Shown in pieces: positions 16,718-26,689 of a stretch of DNA of 64,000 nucleotides. Location of the stretch: NCBI RefSeq assembly GCF_016807805.1, contig NZ_CP063362.1, positions 3,576,501 through 3,640,500 on the forward strand, read 5' to 3'. Made by a program: the position numbers and the translations under genes. The notes below the pieces were generated by a model. It worked only from the letters and a program-made list of their open reading frames with translations. It had not been told where the DNA came from and ran no database searches. Position 1 is the stretch's first letter. Each line of letters opens with the position of its first letter. The DNA is from Xanthobacter dioxanivorans. Its GTDB lineage: Bacteria; Pseudomonadota; Alphaproteobacteria; Rhizobiales; Xanthobacteraceae.

Positions 16718-17785
16718 ATGTCGACCGAGGAGCGCGCCAGCGTGCCGCGTGACGCGCGCAGTGGAGTGCGCAGCCGCGGCGGCGCCCAGCTGTTCGAGCG
16801 CAACTGCTCGGTGGGCCGCACCATCGCCATCGTGTCCGATGCCTGGAGCTTCCTCGTCATCCGCGAGGCGTTCTTCGGGGCGCGCCGGTTCGAGGAGTTC
16901 CGCACGGCGCTGGGCCTGCCGCGCGGCACCCTCTCAGAGCGGCTGAAGCGCCTCACCCTGCGCGGCATCTTCCGGCAGGTGCATTATTCCGCCAAGTCGA
17001 GCCGGGTCGAGTATCACCTCACCCGCTGCGGCATGGACCTTTATCCGAGCTTCGTCGCCCTGATCGGCTTCGGCGACCGCTGGCTGGCCGGGCCGGAGGG
17101 GCCGCCGCTCAAGCTCATCCACGCCACCTGCGGGCAGGCGTGCCAGCCCTATGTGGCCTGCTCCCACTGCCTCGCGGAGGTGAAGGCGACGCGGGTCACC
17201 TATCGCGACGGGCCGGGCGCCGGCCGCACGCCGCTGGAGCCCATGAAGCGGGCGCGGCGCACGGCCGAATCGGCGAACTTCTCCCGCGGGCGGCCGAGCT
17301 CGGTGTCGCGCGCGCTGGAGATCATCGGCGACCGCTGGAGCTTCCTGATCCTGCGCGAGGCGTTCTTCGGCGTGCGCCGGTTCGACCAGCTGCAGAGCGA
17401 ATTGAAGATCGCCCCCAACATCCTCACCGAGCGCCTCTCGCGCCTGGTGGCGCGCGGGGTGTTCGAGCGGCGCAAGTACCAGGACCTGCCGGAGCGCCAC
17501 GAGTATCGCCTCACCGAGATGGGCAAGGACCTCTACGGCGCCTTCATCACCATGGCGGCCTGGGGCGACCGGTGGCTGGCGGGCGGGGATCCGCCGCTCA
17601 TCCTCACCCATCGCGACTGCGGCCACGATTTCAGCGCCGTGGTCATCTGCGACCGCTGCCGCAAGCCGATCGAGGCGCACGCCATGCGCTACCGGCTGAA
17701 CTACGATCCGGCCCGGTTCGGCGCGCCCCAGGCGGGCGACCGCATGGAGCGCATCTTCGTGGACGCGGCGCCCGGCGAGGACTGA
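16718..17785 (+). CDS. HxlR-family transcriptional regulator with two tandem HTH domains
   Basis: Regulator of 355 aa made of two HxlR winged helices in one chain: residues about 28-125 (VSDAWSFLVIREAFFGARRF, TLSERLKRLTLRGIF) and about 195-295 (IGDRWSFLILREAFFGVRRF, ILTERLSRLVARGVF). Each is followed by a Cys-containing segment (HATCGQACQPYVACSHC; HRDCGHDFSAVVICDRC) that could bind zinc. Typical HxlR proteins are single-domain, near 110-150 aa, and dimerise. GGAG precedes the ATG at 16718. Its place between the importer operon and the second binding protein makes it the likely regulator of the island. Confidence 0.88.
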   Translation: MSTEERASVPRDARSGVRSRGGAQLFERNCSVGRTIAIVSDAWSFLVIREAFFGARRFEEFRTALGLPRGTLSERLKRLTLRGIFRQVHYSAKSSRVEYHLTRCGMDLYPSFVALIGFGDRWLAGPEGPPLKLIHATCGQACQPYVACSHCLAEVKATRVTYRDGPGAGRTPLEPMKRARRTAESANFSRGRPSSVSRALEIIGDRWSFLILREAFFGVRRFDQLQSELKIAPNILTERLSRLVARGVFERRKYQDLPERHEYRLTEMGKDLYGAFITMAAWGDRWLAGGDPPLILTHRDCGHDFSAVVICDRCRKPIEAHAMRYRLNYDPARFGAPQAGDRMERIFVDAAPGED

Positions 17786-17807
17786 CCGCCCGGCGCCGCC
17801 GCGCGCC

Positions 17808-19037
17808 TCACGGCTTCTTCACCAGCGGGCAGGCGCTTTCCGACAGCGGGCGGAAGGCTTTCTCGCCGGGAATGACGCTGACCAGCTTGTAATAGTCCCA
17901 CGGGCCCTTGGATTCGGCCGGCGTCTTCACCTGGTAGACGTACATGTCGTGGATGAAGCGGCCGTCCGCGCGGATGGTGCCGCCCTTGGCGAAGAAGTCG
18001 TTCACCTTCAACTCGCGCATCTTGGCCATCACCGCCTGCGCCTCGTCGGTGCCGGCGGCCTGGACCGCCTTCAGGTAGTGCATGGTGGAGGAATAGTCGC
18101 CGGCATCGCCCATGTGCGGCTTGCGGCCCATCCTCGCCTCGAACTTCTTCGAGAAGGCGCGGGTCTCCTCGTCGCGGTCCCAGTAGAAGGCATTGGTGAG
18201 AACCAGCCCCTGCGCCGCCTGAAGGCCCATGGCGTGGATGTCGGTGATCCACACCAAAAGCCCCGCCAGCACCTGCTTGCCGGACTGGGTGAGGCCGAAG
18301 TCGCGCGCCGCCTTCACCGCGTTGATGAACACGGTGCCGGAGCCGGCGACCGCCACCACGTCGGCCTTCGAGCCCTGGGCCTGGAGCATGAACGAGCCGT
18401 GGTCGAGGGTGTTGATGGGATAGCGCACCGCGCCCACCACCTCGCCGCCGCCGGCCTTCACCACGGTGGCGGTGTCGGCCTCCAGCGCGTGGCCGAAGGC
18501 GTAGTCGGCGGTGAGGAAGAACCAGCGCTTCTTGCCCTGGCGGATCAGCTCGTTGCCGGTGCCGACGGCCAGCGCGTAGGTGTCGTAGGCATAGTGGATG
18601 GAATTGGGCGTGCAGGCATCGCCGGTGAGGCGCGAGGAGCCCGAGCCGTTGACGATGGCGATGCCGTTCTTCTCCCGCGCGACCCCGGCAACGCCGATGG
18701 CCACCGCCGAATTGATCAGGTTCGCGATCATGTCCACGTGATCGACATCGAACCATTCCTTGGCCTTGGCGATGGCGATCTCGGTCTTGTTCTGGTGGTC
18801 GGCGACGATGACCTCGATGGGCCTGCCGAGCACCTTGCCGCCGAAATCCTCCACCGCCATCTTCACGGCGGTGACGGAGCCCTCGCCCGCCTCGTGGGAG
18901 AACTGGCCCGACATGTCGGTCAGGACCCCGATCTTCACCACGTCGTTCGAGATTTTGCCAGGCTGCGGCTGGGCCAGCGCCGGCAGCGGCACCGCGAGCG
19001 CGGCGCACATGAGGGTGATCTGGGCGAACTTGGGCAT
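17808..19037 (-). CDS. ABC importer substrate-binding protein, paralogue
   Basis: Periplasmic binding protein of 409 aa with a signal peptide ending ALA before QPQPGK. The fold landmarks VKIGVLTDMSGQFSHEAGEG and FFLTADYAFGHALEADT parallel the binding protein of the importer operon, and both end in the same FRPLSES-CPLVKK block. The ATG at 19037 has GGAGGAAACG before it; a longer open frame upstream is rejected. No permease or ATPase genes adjoin it, so it probably feeds the same importer with a second ligand. It is transcribed toward the HxlR gene and its 5' region is shared with the divergent degradation operon. Confidence 0.92.
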   Translation of the reverse strand: MPKFAQITLMCAALAVPLPALAQPQPGKISNDVVKIGVLTDMSGQFSHEAGEGSVTAVKMAVEDFGGKVLGRPIEVIVADHQNKTEIAIAKAKEWFDVDHVDMIANLINSAVAIGVAGVAREKNGIAIVNGSGSSRLTGDACTPNSIHYAYDTYALAVGTGNELIRQGKKRWFFLTADYAFGHALEADTATVVKAGGGEVVGAVRYPINTLDHGSFMLQAQGSKADVVAVAGSGTVFINAVKAARDFGLTQSGKQVLAGLLVWITDIHAMGLQAAQGLVLTNAFYWDRDEETRAFSKKFEARMGRKPHMGDAGDYSSTMHYLKAVQAAGTDEAQAVMAKMRELKVNDFFAKGGTIRADGRFIHDMYVYQVKTPAESKGPWDYYKLVSVIPGEKAFRPLSESACPLVKKP

Positions 19038-19130
19038 CGTTTCCTCCGGTGTCCCCGACTGGCGCGCGCCCTTCTGCGCATTGGGGCCGCAGCGGGCCTG
19101 CCGGCCGGCTGCGTGCGCCATGTCCATTTC

Positions 19131-19144
19131 TTAGGTGAACCTAA
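19131..19144. promoter_or_regulatory. palindrome TTAGGT-GA-ACCTAA, candidate operator
   Basis: A perfect 6-bp inverted repeat with a 2-bp spacer, 94 bases upstream of the second binding-protein gene, in the 319-base region shared with the divergent degradation operon. The adjoining bases CTAATGCTTG share TAATGC with the promoter block at 19271-19287. Binding factor unknown. Confidence 0.45.
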
Positions 19145-19254
19145 TGCTTGAGACTGCTCGACGGCTCGTCTGTCGCAATGCAGCAAAGCCTTTGATCGCT
19201 TGGAATAACCGTCATCTACGGGGGGTACCCACGGCAGAAACTCTCAAGACGGCG

Positions 19255-19287
19255 TTGACAAGAGCATTTTTAGTCTATTAATGCAAG
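19255..19287 (+). promoter_or_regulatory. promoter/operator of the acyl-CoA degradation operon
   Basis: TTGACA at 19255-19260, exactly 17 bases, then TTAATG at 19278-19283. The block TAGTCTATTAATGCAAG (19271-19287) spans the spacer end and the -10. The same arrangement occurs on the minus strand at 28080-28112 in front of the molybdenum hydroxylase genes, with 16 of 17 bases of the block identical and the same -35 and spacing. That pattern supports both a real promoter and a shared regulator. Confidence 0.7.
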
Positions 19288-19356
19288 CTATGAATTGATC
19301 GTCGGAACCGGTCCTCCGGCGGCGCCCTGGGAGGGAGATGAGCGTGCGAGGTTTCG

Positions 19357-19875
19357 ATGCTTGCGGGGATCGTCCGCGCCGCGCAGCCGGCGCCGCGCCC
19401 GGCCGGGAGACCGGCGGTGAGTGAGCGCGCGGCCCCACACCGCCGCGCCGACTATCGCCACTTCCGGAAGATCACCACGCGCTGGATGGACAACGACGTC
19501 TACCGGCACGTGAACAACGTGGTCTATTATTCCTTCTTCGATACGGCAGTCGGCCATTACCTGATCGAGGCTGGCGCATTGGACATCGAGACCAGCCCGG
19601 TGATCGGCCTCGTCGCCGAAACCCGCTGCCAATACTTCTCGTCCCTGTCGTTTCCTTCGCTGGTGCATGCCGGCCTGCGCGTCGGCCGGCTCGGCACCTC
19701 AAGCGCGCGCTACGAGATCGGCCTGTTCCGCGACGATGACGACCTCGCCTGCGCGCAGGGCCATTTCATCCACGTCTATGTGGACCGCGCGACCAACCGC
19801 CCGGTCCCCTTGCCGGAGAAGCTGCGGGCGGTGCTTTCTGTCCTCCTCGTCGCGCCCCGCGACGGCGCGCTTTAG
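19357..19875 (+). CDS. acyl-CoA thioesterase, hotdog fold (4HBT-like)
   Basis: Predicted CoA thioester hydrolase of 172 aa. The 4-hydroxybenzoyl-CoA thioesterase signature is RWMDNDVYRHVNNVVYYSFFDTA, with the catalytic acidic residue in the MDND segment, followed by a hotdog core to about residue 160. The first 20 residues are Pro/Arg-rich; a GTG at 19417 would start the protein at VSERAAPH. A 28-codon open frame with a strong GGGAGGGAG site (19338-19424) overlaps that GTG and could couple translation to it, so the true start is uncertain. It is the first gene of the degradation operon; the next start is 11 bases after its stop. Confidence 0.85.
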   Translation: MLAGIVRAAQPAPRPAGRPAVSERAAPHRRADYRHFRKITTRWMDNDVYRHVNNVVYYSFFDTAVGHYLIEAGALDIETSPVIGLVAETRCQYFSSLSFPSLVHAGLRVGRLGTSSARYEIGLFRDDDDLACAQGHFIHVYVDRATNRPVPLPEKLRAVLSVLLVAPRDGAL

Positions 19876-19885
19876 GAGGCCCGCT

Positions 19886-20659
19886 GTGTCCGATATCGAA
19901 GTCGCCGTTCACGACCATGTCGCCACCGTCACCCTGAACCGTCCGACGCAGCGCAACGCCATGACGCTGGCCATGTGGCAGGACGTGGCGCGCCTCTTCT
20001 CCACGCTGGGCGCCGACCCGGAGGTGCGGGCGATCCTCCTCGTCGGGGCGGGCGCCGATTTCTCCGTGGGCGCCGACATCTCCGAGTTTCCCAAGGTGCG
20101 CCACACGGTGGAGCAGTCCATCGCCTACGAGGAGGCGGTGGACGCCTCCTCGGACGCCATCGCCGGCGCCGGCAAGCCCACCATCGCCGTGGTCTCGGGC
20201 TATTGCCTCGGCGGCGGCTGCCACCTCACCATGTCCTGCGACTTCCGCTTCGCCGCGCCCTCCGCCATCTTCGGCATTCCGGCGGCGCGGCTGTCCATTG
20301 TCTACGGCGTGCGCAGCACCCAGCGGCTCTTGAACCTCGTGGGGCTGGCGCAGGCCAAGCGCCTGCTGTTCACCGCCGACCGGCTGGATGCCGCCGCCGC
20401 GCTGAAGACCGGATTCGCCGACGAGGTGGCGGACGACGCCCCCGCCGCCGCCCGCGCCTTCGCCGCCAGGATCGCCGCCAATGCCCCGCTCTCCGTGGCC
20501 GGCGCCAAGTTCATCCTCGACGGCCTCGCCATGGGTCCGGGGGCGCTCGACGTGACGGCGGCGCAGCGGCTCATCGACGAGGCCTCGCGCAGCTTCGACT
20601 ACCAGGAAGGCCGCGCCGCCTTCGCCGAGAAGCGCCCGCCGCGCTTCCAGGGGCGCTGA
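19886..20659 (+). CDS. enoyl-CoA hydratase/isomerase family (crotonase) protein
   Basis: Crotonase-fold protein of 257 aa starting at GTG, with AGGAGG 7 bases upstream. Oxyanion-hole elements GADIS and SGYCLGGG are present. Of the two glutamates that drive hydration in classical enoyl-CoA hydratase, neither is present: the first position is H113 (GGGCHL instead of GGGCEL) and the second A133 (GIPAARLS). The enzyme may therefore carry out another crotonase reaction such as isomerisation, C-C bond cleavage or thioester hydrolysis. It lies between the thioesterase and the metallo-hydrolase in the operon. Confidence 0.88.
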   Translation: MSDIEVAVHDHVATVTLNRPTQRNAMTLAMWQDVARLFSTLGADPEVRAILLVGAGADFSVGADISEFPKVRHTVEQSIAYEEAVDASSDAIAGAGKPTIAVVSGYCLGGGCHLTMSCDFRFAAPSAIFGIPAARLSIVYGVRSTQRLLNLVGLAQAKRLLFTADRLDAAAALKTGFADEVADDAPAAARAFAARIAANAPLSVAGAKFILDGLAMGPGALDVTAAQRLIDEASRSFDYQEGRAAFAEKRPPRFQGR

Positions 20660-20680
20660 GCGCCGGGAGGGAGACTAGCC

Positions 20681-21442
20681 ATGAAGATGCATGTCCTGAA
20701 CGGCGGGCGGTTGCGGATGAAGAAGCACGTCTACCAGCCCGACGCCGACCGCGCCGAGACCATCGAGCTGCCCGTGTCCTCGTTCCTCCTGCGCCATGCG
20801 CAGGGCAACGTGCTGTTCGACACCGGCTGCAACCCCGCCGTGGTCACCGATGCGGAGGGCCGCTGGGGCGGGGTGGCGCGGGCCATGACGCCGATCATGG
20901 GCCCCGACGACAACGTGGTGTCGCAGCTCGCCTGCGTCGGCCTCGCGCCGGACGACATCGACGTGGTCATCTGCTCCCACTTCCATCCCGACCATTGCGG
21001 CTGTAACGGCTTCTTCCGCAAGGCAACGGTGGTGGTGCACGCGCTGGAACTCGCCGCCGCCAAGGCCGAGAACGCCCAGGCCGCCGGCTACCTGGCGGTG
21101 GACTGGGACCAGGGCAATCCCCTGGAGCTGATCGAGGGGGAGAAGGACCTGTTCGGCGACGGCCGCGTCACCCTCATCCCCCTGCCGGGGCACACGCCGG
21201 GGCTCACCGGGGCGCTGGTGACGCTGGATCGCGACGGGCCGTTTTTGCTCGCCTCGGACGCGGTGAGCCTCAGGTCCAGCCTCGACGCCGGCGTGGTGCC
21301 CAAGAACACCTGGAACGTGGAGCAGCACGTGAAGACCATCGTCGAGATCCGCCGGATCGAGGCGGCGGGCGCCACCGTCCTGTGCGGCCATGACGACGCG
21401 CAATATGCGGGCCTGCGCAAGGGCGCCGACGCCTACGAATAG
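20681..21442 (+). CDS. metallo-beta-lactamase-fold hydrolase (AHL lactonase-like)
   Basis: Metallo-hydrolase of 253 aa. The dinuclear metal motif is SHFHPDHCG (H100, H102, D104, H105); the other ligands lie in PLPGHTPGLTG, LASDA and CGHDD. The N-terminal layout resembles N-acyl-homoserine lactonases of the AttM/AiiA group. In this operon of CoA-ester enzymes a lactone or ring-opening hydrolysis, or a thioesterase-type step, is more likely than quorum quenching; that is inference from context. GGGAGGGAG lies before the ATG. Confidence 0.85.
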   Translation: MKMHVLNGGRLRMKKHVYQPDADRAETIELPVSSFLLRHAQGNVLFDTGCNPAVVTDAEGRWGGVARAMTPIMGPDDNVVSQLACVGLAPDDIDVVICSHFHPDHCGCNGFFRKATVVVHALELAAAKAENAQAAGYLAVDWDQGNPLELIEGEKDLFGDGRVTLIPLPGHTPGLTGALVTLDRDGPFLLASDAVSLRSSLDAGVVPKNTWNVEQHVKTIVEIRRIEAAGATVLCGHDDAQYAGLRKGADAYE

Positions 21443-21499
21443 GCCGGCCGCGCGCCGTCCCCCGCCATCGCTCAACACCTGCAACGAGGCACGATTTCC

Positions 21500-22252
21500 A
21501 TGGACCTGAACCTGAAGGGCAAGGTGGCCCTCGTCACCGGCGGCGCGCGCGACGTGGGCCGCGAAATCTCCCTGGCGCTCGCCGGCGAGGGCGCGATGGT
21601 GGCGGTGAACTACCGCAACTCCGCCGAGGAGGCGCAGGCGGTGGTGGACGAGATCGCCGCCCGCGGCGGCCGCGCCAAGGCCTACAAGGCGGACGTGGCG
21701 GATCTCGCCGAGGTGAAGACCATGGTGGACGCGGTGGCGGCCGATTTCGGCGGCCTCGACATCGTCGTCAACAATGCGGGCCTTGCCATCCGGCAGAAGT
21801 TCACCGACAGCACCCAGAAGGAATGGAAGAGCCAGATCGACACCTGCCTTTATGGCGCCATCCACCTGGCGCACGCGGCGGTGCCCTATCTGGAGAAGAG
21901 CGGAAACGGGCGGCTCATCGCGGTGGTGGGGGACTCCTCGCGGGTGGGTGAAAGCGGCCTTGCCATCGTCGCCGCGGCCCGCGCCGGGGTGATCGCGCTG
22001 ATGAAGTCGCTGGCGCGCGAGCTCGGCCGCTCCGGCGTCACCGCCAACACCATCTCGCTCGGCCTCATTGAGACCGCCCACGACAAGTCCTGGGTGGAGG
22101 CCAACCGCGACAAGCTGACGAAATTCTACCCCCTGCGCCGCCTCGGCCAGCCCGAGGACATCGCCCCCACGGTGGCGCTGCTCGCCTCGCCGAAGGGCTC
22201 GTGGATCACCGGGCAGGTGGTCTCCATCTCCGGCGGCTTCTGCATGGTGTGA
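21500..22252 (+). CDS. short-chain dehydrogenase/reductase fold protein with degenerate active site
   Basis: SDR-fold protein of 250 aa. The nucleotide-binding motif TGGARDVGRE and the NNAG motif (91-94) are intact, and the C-terminus SPKGSWITGQVVSISGGFCMV is typical. The catalytic YxxxK is missing: the aligned positions are V157 and R161 in LAIVAAARAGVIALMKSLAREL. The Ser of the triad is retained (S146/S147), while the region of the tetrad Asn reads IDTCLYGA. It may bind NAD(P) without ordinary carbonyl reduction, or use a different catalytic set. Fourth gene of the operon. Confidence 0.88.
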   Translation: MDLNLKGKVALVTGGARDVGREISLALAGEGAMVAVNYRNSAEEAQAVVDEIAARGGRAKAYKADVADLAEVKTMVDAVAADFGGLDIVVNNAGLAIRQKFTDSTQKEWKSQIDTCLYGAIHLAHAAVPYLEKSGNGRLIAVVGDSSRVGESGLAIVAAARAGVIALMKSLARELGRSGVTANTISLGLIETAHDKSWVEANRDKLTKFYPLRRLGQPEDIAPTVALLASPKGSWITGQVVSISGGFCMV

Positions 22253-22299
22253 CCACGACCGCGACCTCAAGAGCGCGGCGGCCAGAACGGGGAGGCTTC

Positions 22300-23841
<1,542 letters not shown>

Positions 23842-24206
23842 GGCACCGGCCCGCCCCCTCTCCCCTTGCGGGAGAGGGTTGGGGTGAGGGGTCACAGGCT
23901 CTCTCCCGGTTCGGAGAAGTTGCGCCCAGCGGCACCATCCCCCTCACCCGTCTCGCGGCTATGCCGCGATCCACCCTCTCCCGCGAGGGGAGAGGGGAAA
24001 GGCGGCGGCAGAGCCTCATAAGACACCACCGCCGGGCGGCCTGGCACCGGCCCGCCCCCTCTCCCCGTGCGGGAGAGGGTCGGGGTGAGGGGGCAGGCTC
24101 TCTCCCGGTTCGGAGAAATTGCGCCCAGCGGCACCAGCCCCCTCACCCGTCTCGCGGCTGCGCCGCGATCCACCCTCTCCCGCGAGGGGAGAGGGGAAGA
24201 GGGCAC
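23842..24206. repeat. 201-bp tandem intergenic repeat, two copies
   Basis: Two consecutive copies with a 201-base period (23842 and 24043) lie between convergent genes. Each holds short inverted segments such as CTCTCCCC...GGGAGAGG and CTCTCCCGCGAGGGGAGAG, separated by CGGTTCGGAGAA and CTCGCGGCT. Related copies occur in reverse orientation at 62191-62741. The palindromic content could form stable hairpins and end transcription from both sides. The rest of the gap to 24304 shows a partial match to the other GC-rich repeat (CCCTTGCGCTGGGTCC) and nothing else. Confidence 0.85.
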
Positions 24207-24304
24207 CGCCCGCTGCGCGGTGAGCCCTTGCGCTGGGTCCCTGCGCGGGGGCCCGGCTCGCAGTCCGCTACCCCTGCAGTCGGCCGCGTCGGCACAGCCC
24301 CGCC

Positions 24305-26689
24305 TCATCCCATCCCCTTCGCCCGCGCCGCCTCCACCAGCCGGAAGATGCGGTCGGGGGTGACGGGCAGGGTGTCCACCTCGATGCCGAGATGGGACAG
24401 CGCGTCCGACACCGCATTGGCGATGGCGGCGGGGGCGCCGATGGTGCCGCCTTCGCCCATGCCGCGGAAGCCGCCGAGGGTGTTGGGCAGCGCCGCCTCC
24501 ACATGGACGATGCCGATGTCCGGCACGCTGGTGGCGACGGGAACCAGATAGTCGGCAAGGCTCGCGGTGACGAGCTGGCCGTCGTCGTCGTGCACCACCT
24601 CCTCCAGCAGCGCCGCGCCGATGCCCTGTGCCACAGCGCCGTGCACCTGCCCGTCGACGATCATCGGATTGATGAGGCGCCCGCAATCCTCCGCCACCGC
24701 GTAGCGGGTGATGGTGACGCCGTAGGTTTCGGGATCGATCTCCACCATGGCGAGATGGGTGGAGGAGCAGGCGGTCCCCAGATACGGATCGTAGGTCTCG
24801 GCGGCGACGAGGTCCTCGCGCTGGTCGTGGGGGATGCGCCCCATCTGCGAGTAGACGGCGTTCGCCACCTCCTTCACCGTCATGGTGGCGTTGGAGGAGC
24901 GGGCGCGGATGATGCCGGCTTCGGCGTCGAGGTCCTCCACCGGCACCTGCATGAGATGGGCGGCGGCCTTCAGCAGCTTGCCGCGCACCACCCGCGCCGA
25001 CTTGGTGGCGGCGCCGCCGCCGAGCACCGCGGAGCGGCTGGCATAGGTGCCGGTGCCCATGGGCACGAGGGCGCTGTCGCCGTGCTGGATCTCCACGTCC
25101 TCCAGCCGGCAGCCGATCTCGTCGGCGACGATCTGCGCCAGCGTGGTCTCCAGCCCCTGCCCGTGGGAGGAGATGCCGAAGGCGGCGGTGACGGCGCCGG
25201 TGGCGTCGATGCGGATGGCGGCGGTCTCGGTGCCCGTATTGATGGGCATGCCCGGCGCCACCGCGATGCGCGAGCCGATGCCGGTGAGCTCGGCATAGCT
25301 CGCAAGGCCGATGCCGACCCAGCGCCCGGCCGCGCGCGCGGCATCGCGCGCCTTCACCAGCGCCGGATAGTCCACATGCCGGCACACCGCCTCCAGGCAC
25401 TCCTGGAAGGCGGAGCGGTCCCAGATGATGCCGGAGCCGGTGCGGTAGGGGAATTCCTCGGTGGTGACGAGGTTGCGTCGGCGCATCTCCACCGGGTCGA
25501 GCCCCAGCGCGCGCGCCGCCATGTCCATCAGCCGCTCCATGGCGAAGGTGGAGGATGGCCGGCCGACGCCGCGATAGGGGCCGGTGGGGGGCTTGGGCGT
25601 GAGCACGCCGCGCACCCGGCCGCGATAGTGCTCCATGCGGTAGGGACCGGGCAGGAAGCTCACCACCTGCACCGGTTCCAGCGCTCCGGTCCAGGGATAG
25701 ATGGAATAGGCGCCGATGTCGCCGATGACGTCGGCGTCGAGGCCCAGCAGCCGCCCGTCCGCGTCCACCGCGAGCCGGGCGTCGATCCGCTCGTCGAACG
25801 CCTGGCTCATGGCGGTGAGATCCTCCATGCGGTCGGCGACGAACTTGACCGGCCGCTCCAGCTTGCGCGCCAGCACGCAGACGAGCATTTCCTCGTGGTT
25901 CAGCGAGCCCTTGCCGCCGAAGCTGCCGCCCACGTCCGGCGCCACCACCCGCATGCGGTTGCCGGGCAGGCCGAGGCTCGACGCCAGCACGTCGCGGATG
26001 ATGCCGGGGATGTTGGTGGTGGAATGCAGCGTCAGCGCCTGGCGCCGCCGGTCCCACTCGGCGAGGTAGGCGCGGTTCTCCATGGGCGCGGGGCTCTTGC
26101 GCGTCATGCGGAAGCGGCCGTGCACCGTCACCGCGGCTCGCGCGAACGCGGCGTCCACGTCGCCGCGGGCGAAGGTGCGGGCGACGATGACGTTGGTGCC
26201 GGCCTCCTCGTGCAGCAGCGGGGCGTCGTCCTGCGCCGCCTCGGCCGGGCGGATGGCGAAGGGCAGGGGCTCGTAGTCGATGACGATGTGTTCCAGCGCA
26301 TCCTCGGCGGCGTAGCGGCTCTCCGCCACCACCGCCACCACCGGCTCGCCGATATAGCGCACCTTGCCCTGCGCCAGCGGGCGGAAGGGCGTCGCGTAAT
26401 AGCCCGTCATGCGGGACGTGGGGATGGCCGGGGCCATGTCGGCGTCGAGGTCGCTCGCGTCGAACACGCCGACCACGCCCGGCACGGCGAAGGCCTCGCC
26501 CGCCTCGATGCCGCGGATCAGGGCATGGGGCTGGTCGGAGCGGCGGATGGCCACGTGCAGGGTGCCGGGGGGCGTGATGTCGTCCACGTAGCGCCCGCAG
26601 CCGGTGAGCAGGCGCGGATCCTCCGTGCGCTTGATGCGCTGGCCGACGAGCCTGGGCCGCAGCTCCACCGAGGCGTCGATGCCGGTCAC
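24305..26689 (-). CDS. molybdenum hydroxylase large subunit (xanthine dehydrogenase/CoxL family)
   Basis: Molybdopterin-cytosine-dinucleotide-type catalytic subunit, 794 aa. An aldehyde oxidase a/b hammerhead domain covers about 20-130 and the Mo-binding domains the rest. Landmarks include PDVGGSFGGKG, the active-site loop GPYRGVGRP (about 370-378) and the C-terminal FRGMGEGGTIGAP with the catalytic Glu. The loop is the AYRGAGR-like form II type, not the AYRCSFR of true CO dehydrogenase. The GTG at 26689 overlaps the stop of the iron-sulfur subunit. Expected role: hydroxylation of an aromatic or heteroaromatic ring or oxidation of an aldehyde; the substrate is unknown. Confidence 0.92.
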   Translation of the reverse strand: MTGIDASVELRPRLVGQRIKRTEDPRLLTGCGRYVDDITPPGTLHVAIRRSDQPHALIRGIEAGEAFAVPGVVGVFDASDLDADMAPAIPTSRMTGYYATPFRPLAQGKVRYIGEPVVAVVAESRYAAEDALEHIVIDYEPLPFAIRPAEAAQDDAPLLHEEAGTNVIVARTFARGDVDAAFARAAVTVHGRFRMTRKSPAPMENRAYLAEWDRRRQALTLHSTTNIPGIIRDVLASSLGLPGNRMRVVAPDVGGSFGGKGSLNHEEMLVCVLARKLERPVKFVADRMEDLTAMSQAFDERIDARLAVDADGRLLGLDADVIGDIGAYSIYPWTGALEPVQVVSFLPGPYRMEHYRGRVRGVLTPKPPTGPYRGVGRPSSTFAMERLMDMAARALGLDPVEMRRRNLVTTEEFPYRTGSGIIWDRSAFQECLEAVCRHVDYPALVKARDAARAAGRWVGIGLASYAELTGIGSRIAVAPGMPINTGTETAAIRIDATGAVTAAFGISSHGQGLETTLAQIVADEIGCRLEDVEIQHGDSALVPMGTGTYASRSAVLGGGAATKSARVVRGKLLKAAAHLMQVPVEDLDAEAGIIRARSSNATMTVKEVANAVYSQMGRIPHDQREDLVAAETYDPYLGTACSSTHLAMVEIDPETYGVTITRYAVAEDCGRLINPMIVDGQVHGAVAQGIGAALLEEVVHDDDGQLVTASLADYLVPVATSVPDIGIVHVEAALPNTLGGFRGMGEGGTIGAPAAIANAVSDALSHLGIEVDTLPVTPDRIFRLVEAARAKGMG

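Noticed and set aside
20681..21442. Calling the metallo-hydrolase a quorum-quenching AHL lactonase
   Set aside because: The motif set is shared by many metallo-beta-lactamase-fold hydrolases and the operon context is CoA-ester catabolism.
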